Below are positions 60,281 to 64,000 of a stretch of DNA of 64,000 bases, one piece after another. Position 1 is the first letter of the stretch. Each line of letters starts with the position of its first letter. The stretch spans positions 1,240,001-1,304,000 of the forward strand of contig ML978123.1 in assembly GCA_010015805.1 (NCBI GenBank), given 5' to 3'. A model generated the notes under the pieces. The model searched no databases. It saw only the letters and a list, made by a program, of their open reading frames with translations, and was not told the DNA's origin. The position numbers were made by a program, and so were the translations under genes. The stretch comes from Rhizodiscina lignyota (lineage: Eukaryota; Ascomycota; Dothideomycetes; Aulographales; Rhizodiscinaceae).

Positions 60281-63200
60281 TCAAAGCTCTTCATCATTCC
60301 CACTTTCATCATCGACGTCGTCATCGTGTTCAAAGAATTCACTCTCCTCGGTATCGTCCATGTCTTCCTCGTGATCATCATCACCGCCCTCACTCCCCTC
60401 GACCCCCTCCCAAACCTCCTCCTCCTCAACCTCAATCTCCATTGCGCTCGGCCCTTCAGCACTCGCAGCAGCATCAGGTTCGCGCTCGGCCAGACTCACA
60501 CTGTCCGCCTGCGTGTCCCCTCCGAAGTATCCGTATCCTCCCAGCGGACCTCCAGCGCTATACGGCGTAGCGTAAGGGATGGCCGGCCCCTCATTCTCTC
60601 CCTTTCGCCATGCTGCATACGCCGCGTCGACGTTGCTGAGGCCTCCAGCGCTCGAAGGCCCGGCGCGGCTGTCGTATCCGCGGGAGGCAGGCGCGTCGAC
60701 GAGCGTGACGAAGGGGGAGGGTGGGTCGCGGCTGCGGCGCGGGGTGGGCTGGTGCACTTTACGGGGACTGTCCTTTATTTGGATCTGCGAAGTCCCATGT
60801 GTATATAAACTCATGTTGTACTCCGAGTCTGAGGGCCAGTCCGACTCTGCGTTGTGCGTGAGCCGGATTGTGCGGTCGAATATGGCCGAGCGCGTTGACT
60901 CCTGGCCATTGGAAGGCCCAGCTCTCGCAGATCTAAGAGATGAAGCGGCTGATGTAGTTCCTGAGGCCTGTGTGATGCGTCTCCGTTTCGACTCCCGCAT
61001 CTTCGGCGGCGACTGTGATACCCTGTGTACGCTTGGGCGGGGAGAAAGGCGTTCTGGCTCTCCGCTGCGCGCACCGATGGTATTACGGCGGCGAGGGACT
61101 TGACTGTCAGCGGCTCTTGCTTGTTCGAAAGACGCAACGCGTCGCTTTGCGGCCTCTTTATGTCGAGACAAGCTTTGCCCGGACGCCGGAGCAGGAGCAG
61201 ATGCCGAGAACGAATTCACCAAAGGACTTGAAGCCGTTCGTTGATGGTGGTGTTGGGGAGGTTGCTCGGATAGCGGAGTTATTAGAGCTCGTGGCTCCAA
61301 AACGAGATTCATCCTCGCCGGAAGCGTTGGGATGTCATGCGGGTGTCGAACGTTTGTATTCGGGGAGAGCTGCACGGGCTGCTGTCTCTCCGAGGTCCCA
61401 CTGAAGCTGGATGCAAATGAAGAATGTACCGATTGCGGTGGATCGAAGGCCGGGTTCCATGCCCAACAGAGCTCTCTTGCGTCCGCTTCACCGACTCCTG
61501 GGGCTTGTCCACCGTCTGTAGTAGCATCTGTGCCGGCATCAACGACTCTAGGCAGCTCTCTAAGACTCTGCCAGGTCAGTTCAAGCTGCTCATCCTCGCC
61601 AACCCGTTGAAAATAGGCAGCCTTTGTAGTTACAAAGAGTCGCTTGCTACCTCCAGGCACCCGCATGAGCGTGTCGGATGCCAGGAACTGGGCGTCCCAT
61701 AGCGCTGGACTGACGAGCTCAGATGGGCTGAGAAAGCGCAGCCGGTGAGATTTGCGGACTTTACGCAACGGTATGATCGATTCCTGAAGACCAAGAAGTG
61801 ATTTTGCAGGATGATAATCAGCGTCATCCCCGAAGGATGCTTCGTGTCGATCCGCCCCATGGGCCTCCAAGACACCTCTGAACGCATGATGAAGGGCCTT
61901 GTGCAGTTCACGAGCACCGCCGCTAGATAGTGTTATCTTGCGAACGAAACCACGGCTGCGCAACCGCTTGTACGCAGTCGTAGAAAGTCCACAAGCGCGT
62001 GGGACAAGCCACGCTTTACTAGAGGCATCAGCCCAATCATAGATCGCTTCGTTGGTCCATCCACTGTGCGCGCTGTTAAAGGAATGAGAGGCAGAACGGA
62101 TGGCGGACGACTTCAAGCTGTGTGAGGTCCATTCGCTCGAAACTTGGGTGTACTCTTCATCACCTTCGTCAGAGGACATCCAGATACCTCGCAATTGGCG
62201 GCCCCAGGGGAATAGAACGACCTCGATTTCCCAAGGTCGTGCTGCAGATGGTAGTTCGGTAGCTTCCAGGACTTCTAAGCGCTCTTGGATATCCATCAGC
62301 TTGGCTTCGGTTTCTTGGCGATCGATTGCAGCTTGAATAAGCGCCGACGATGTGACTGAGTGTGCTGATATATTTGATCCAAACGAAGCACCAATATCGG
62401 GTTGAGCGGTATGATAACGACGTGATCTGGAAAGGCTAGTTTGGTCATCCTCCATTGCAGTGTGGAAATCGTCGTGCTCCTTTACGCGACCCTCAAGCTC
62501 AAGAACACGGCCCTCAAAGAAATCAAACCGGTTCTGAAGTTCTTCAGGAGTGACATGTTCGAAAGAGACATTTTGCAGGGCGTCTACACGCTGAGAAAGT
62601 CCCTGTAGCAATGTTGAGAAATTCGGGTACACCTTGAGGTGGTCGAGGAGTCTGTTCAAAGGCTGCAGTAACTGCTGTAGGGTCGTAGGCAGCCGCTGAA
62701 GGGCATTGCTAGCGTTGTCGGGTCCTTGCTGAGCATTGGGTGCATCCATCGCCGGAGCATCAATGTGACTCGCGCTATTACGCGGCAAATCATTACGCTG
62801 ACCTGCCTGATTGATTGCAGCTGCTTGAATCGATACATCCTCTGCCAAACTCGTCGCTTCTTGGACGTAGCGCTGAATTTCTGTGAGATCAGGCGTAGCC
62901 TTAATACTTGGAGTGTTCAACTCTGTCGCACTTAGAAGGCCGTTGGGTATCCCTGCCTCGGTGGGAAGGTCAAGGGGAATTTCCAAAGGCGGGCCCATAT
63001 TTCTCATGTTGAGTGCGTGTTGAATGAAATCACGATTCGGAGTGTTTCTGTGTAGAGGTACATCTACTGAAGGATTTACAGTAGAAGGAAGCGATTCACT
63101 CGGAAACATGCTGAGCAGATTGGCCATCTCCAGTGGGTCATCTGGTACAGTCGGCGTGGGACTTTGGTCGAATGGTGCGCCTCCCATTGACCTTCCTTGT

Positions 63201-64000
63201 AAAGAGAGACCAAGTCCAGCTGCAATGGACGGTGGCCTTGATGATGGACCATGTGGAAAGCCGCTGATGGCATTGTTTTGCCTCTCAACATAGGAGTTGC
63301 CATTCTGAGTATGGTTCGCTTGAGGACGATAACGGTGCTCGTTCCCAGGAGGATGTGAAGTGTTAGCCTGAACACCCTGGAATGCGTCAGCGATGTCTTG
63401 GTACATGTACGGACATGTGAGTTCGATTGCACAGAAGGCTCCAAGTTGTGTCGAACGTGTCACTCCGGGACGGTTCAAGCTCACACAACCCTTCCACAAC
63501 CTTAGCGAAAACAGCAAGGCAGCATCTTGGAAATGTGCCCGCGAATGAATAATTGATACTGGAATGACTTACGTTGGGAGCTTCACGCTGTCTCTCGGGT
63601 GAGTCTGGTTGAGAGGAGAGCTGCTCTACGATGCGATGAGATCCCGCCGCCGCCTGCTGTTCGAAGCGTGCCACCACACTGCTAGGTCGATCCCCATGAG
63701 CAGCTTGGGCACCATTTGCACCATTCCTCGGTGTTGTAATGACTACGCCAAGCCGCTTGCCGTGTTCAACTCCTCGGAGGCTCACAGGATGCGAACCGGC
63801 CATCAACTGAAATCGCGTGTCCCCGCCATTCGACGACGCAAGCTGCAAGAAGACCGGTGATTTGTCTGTCAAGGCAGCCTGTAACGGCGAAGAGTCTACG
63901 ACAGCTTTATCTTGCTGTGGCCGCTCATCATGGAAGCATGCGTGATGAGAACAGAAGCAGATGTACGACGCATCATCGCTTGTAGCTCTATGCAGGGCAT
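60281..64000 (-). CDS. Large unrecognised fungal protein, 5' end outside the window
   Basis: Two exons are visible: the window edge to 63573, and 63376-60281, joined in phase 0 (intron 63377-63572). At least about 1170 residues are present. Near the edge is a Cys/His cluster, ICFCSHHACFHDE, that could bind zinc. The middle has a Pro/Asn-rich region, a coiled coil (about 62100-62660: FDFFEGRVLELEGRVKEHDD) and a folded block (WLVPRACGLSTTAYKRLRSR, ELHKALHHAFRGVLEAHG, LRKVRKSHRLRFLSPSELV). The C-terminal 400 residues are disordered, with basic clusters (ESKRRRITQ) like a nuclear signal, and end in a strongly acidic tail. I do not recognise the family. A nuclear or chromatin role is inference from composition only. 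The alternative acceptor six codons downstream (63358) is also in frame. Confidence 0.75.

Overview
This window is nuclear DNA from a filamentous ascomycete. The protein set and splicing point to a dothideomycete, probably the Mycosphaerellales/Capnodiales group, although the order is inferred rather than shown. Genes have mostly short introns (about 45-120 nt) with GT...CTRAC...AG signals. They lie on both strands with compact spacing, and the core genes are single-copy eukaryotic genes in their fungal forms (SKN7, CYR1, COG4, RMT2, HEM14). There is no prokaryotic, plasmid or CRISPR content, and I found no convincing tRNA or rRNA gene.

Layout from left to right. At 0.2-1.8 kb is a mitochondrial peroxiredoxin (-) with an unusually long intron. 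At 3.8-6.1 kb is the SKN7 response-regulator transcription factor (+). At 7.1-9.5 kb is eIF2B epsilon (+). At 10.6-12.2 kb is an Ariadne-type RBR ubiquitin ligase (+). At 13.6-14.6 kb is an Mpv17/Sym1 protein (+). At 15.2-16.9 kb is a divergent histone H3/H4 pair. At 18.2-24.9 kb is adenylate cyclase (+). At 25.7-26.1 kb is a possible orphan gene (-). At 26.6-27.8 kb is an HST2-type sirtuin (-). At 28.6-30.0 kb is a DLH-like/SnoaL-like fusion (+), at 30.2-31.4 kb an RMT2-type protein (-), and at 32.0-32.9 kb a dienelactone hydrolase (+). At 33.9-35.8 kb is a Ser/Gly-rich GPI-anchored wall protein (-). At 37.1-39.5 kb is COG4 (-), at 40.7-42.9 kb a NIPA-type magnesium transporter (+), at 43.3-45.2 kb protoporphyrinogen oxidase (+), at 45.6-46.2 kb ribosomal protein eL27 (-), at 46.5-47.9 kb proteasome RPN6 (+), and at 48.4-49.1 kb a CAP20/perilipin protein (-). 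From 49.1 to 52.9 kb is a gene-poor stretch with a transposase-tail relic. At 53.0-56.2 kb is a HET-NB-ARC-TPR NLR-like gene (+). At 57.0-58.1 kb is a stomatin-family protein (-), and from 60.3 kb to the right edge is a large unknown protein (-) cut by the window end.

Most of the window is housekeeping: translation control (eIF2B, eL27), chromatin (H3, H4, sirtuin), cAMP and oxidative-stress signalling (CYR1, SKN7, peroxiredoxin), protein turnover (RBR ligase, RPN6), Golgi trafficking (COG4) and mitochondrial functions (Mpv17, HEM14). The accessory part is 49-56 kb. A transposon fragment sits about 0.9 kb upstream of an intact NLR-like gene whose TPR array contains two adjacent 126-bp units that are identical at every base, a sign of recent repeat turnover. 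Other points worth a second look are an RMT2 orthologue whose SAM-binding motif appears to be lost, the DLH-like/SnoaL-like fusion without a catalytic nucleophile, an RBR ligase with a long in-frame upstream extension lacking an ATG, and a leader-like duplication inside the peroxiredoxin intron. All exon boundaries were worked out by eye from splice signals and reading frame; no transcript data were used.
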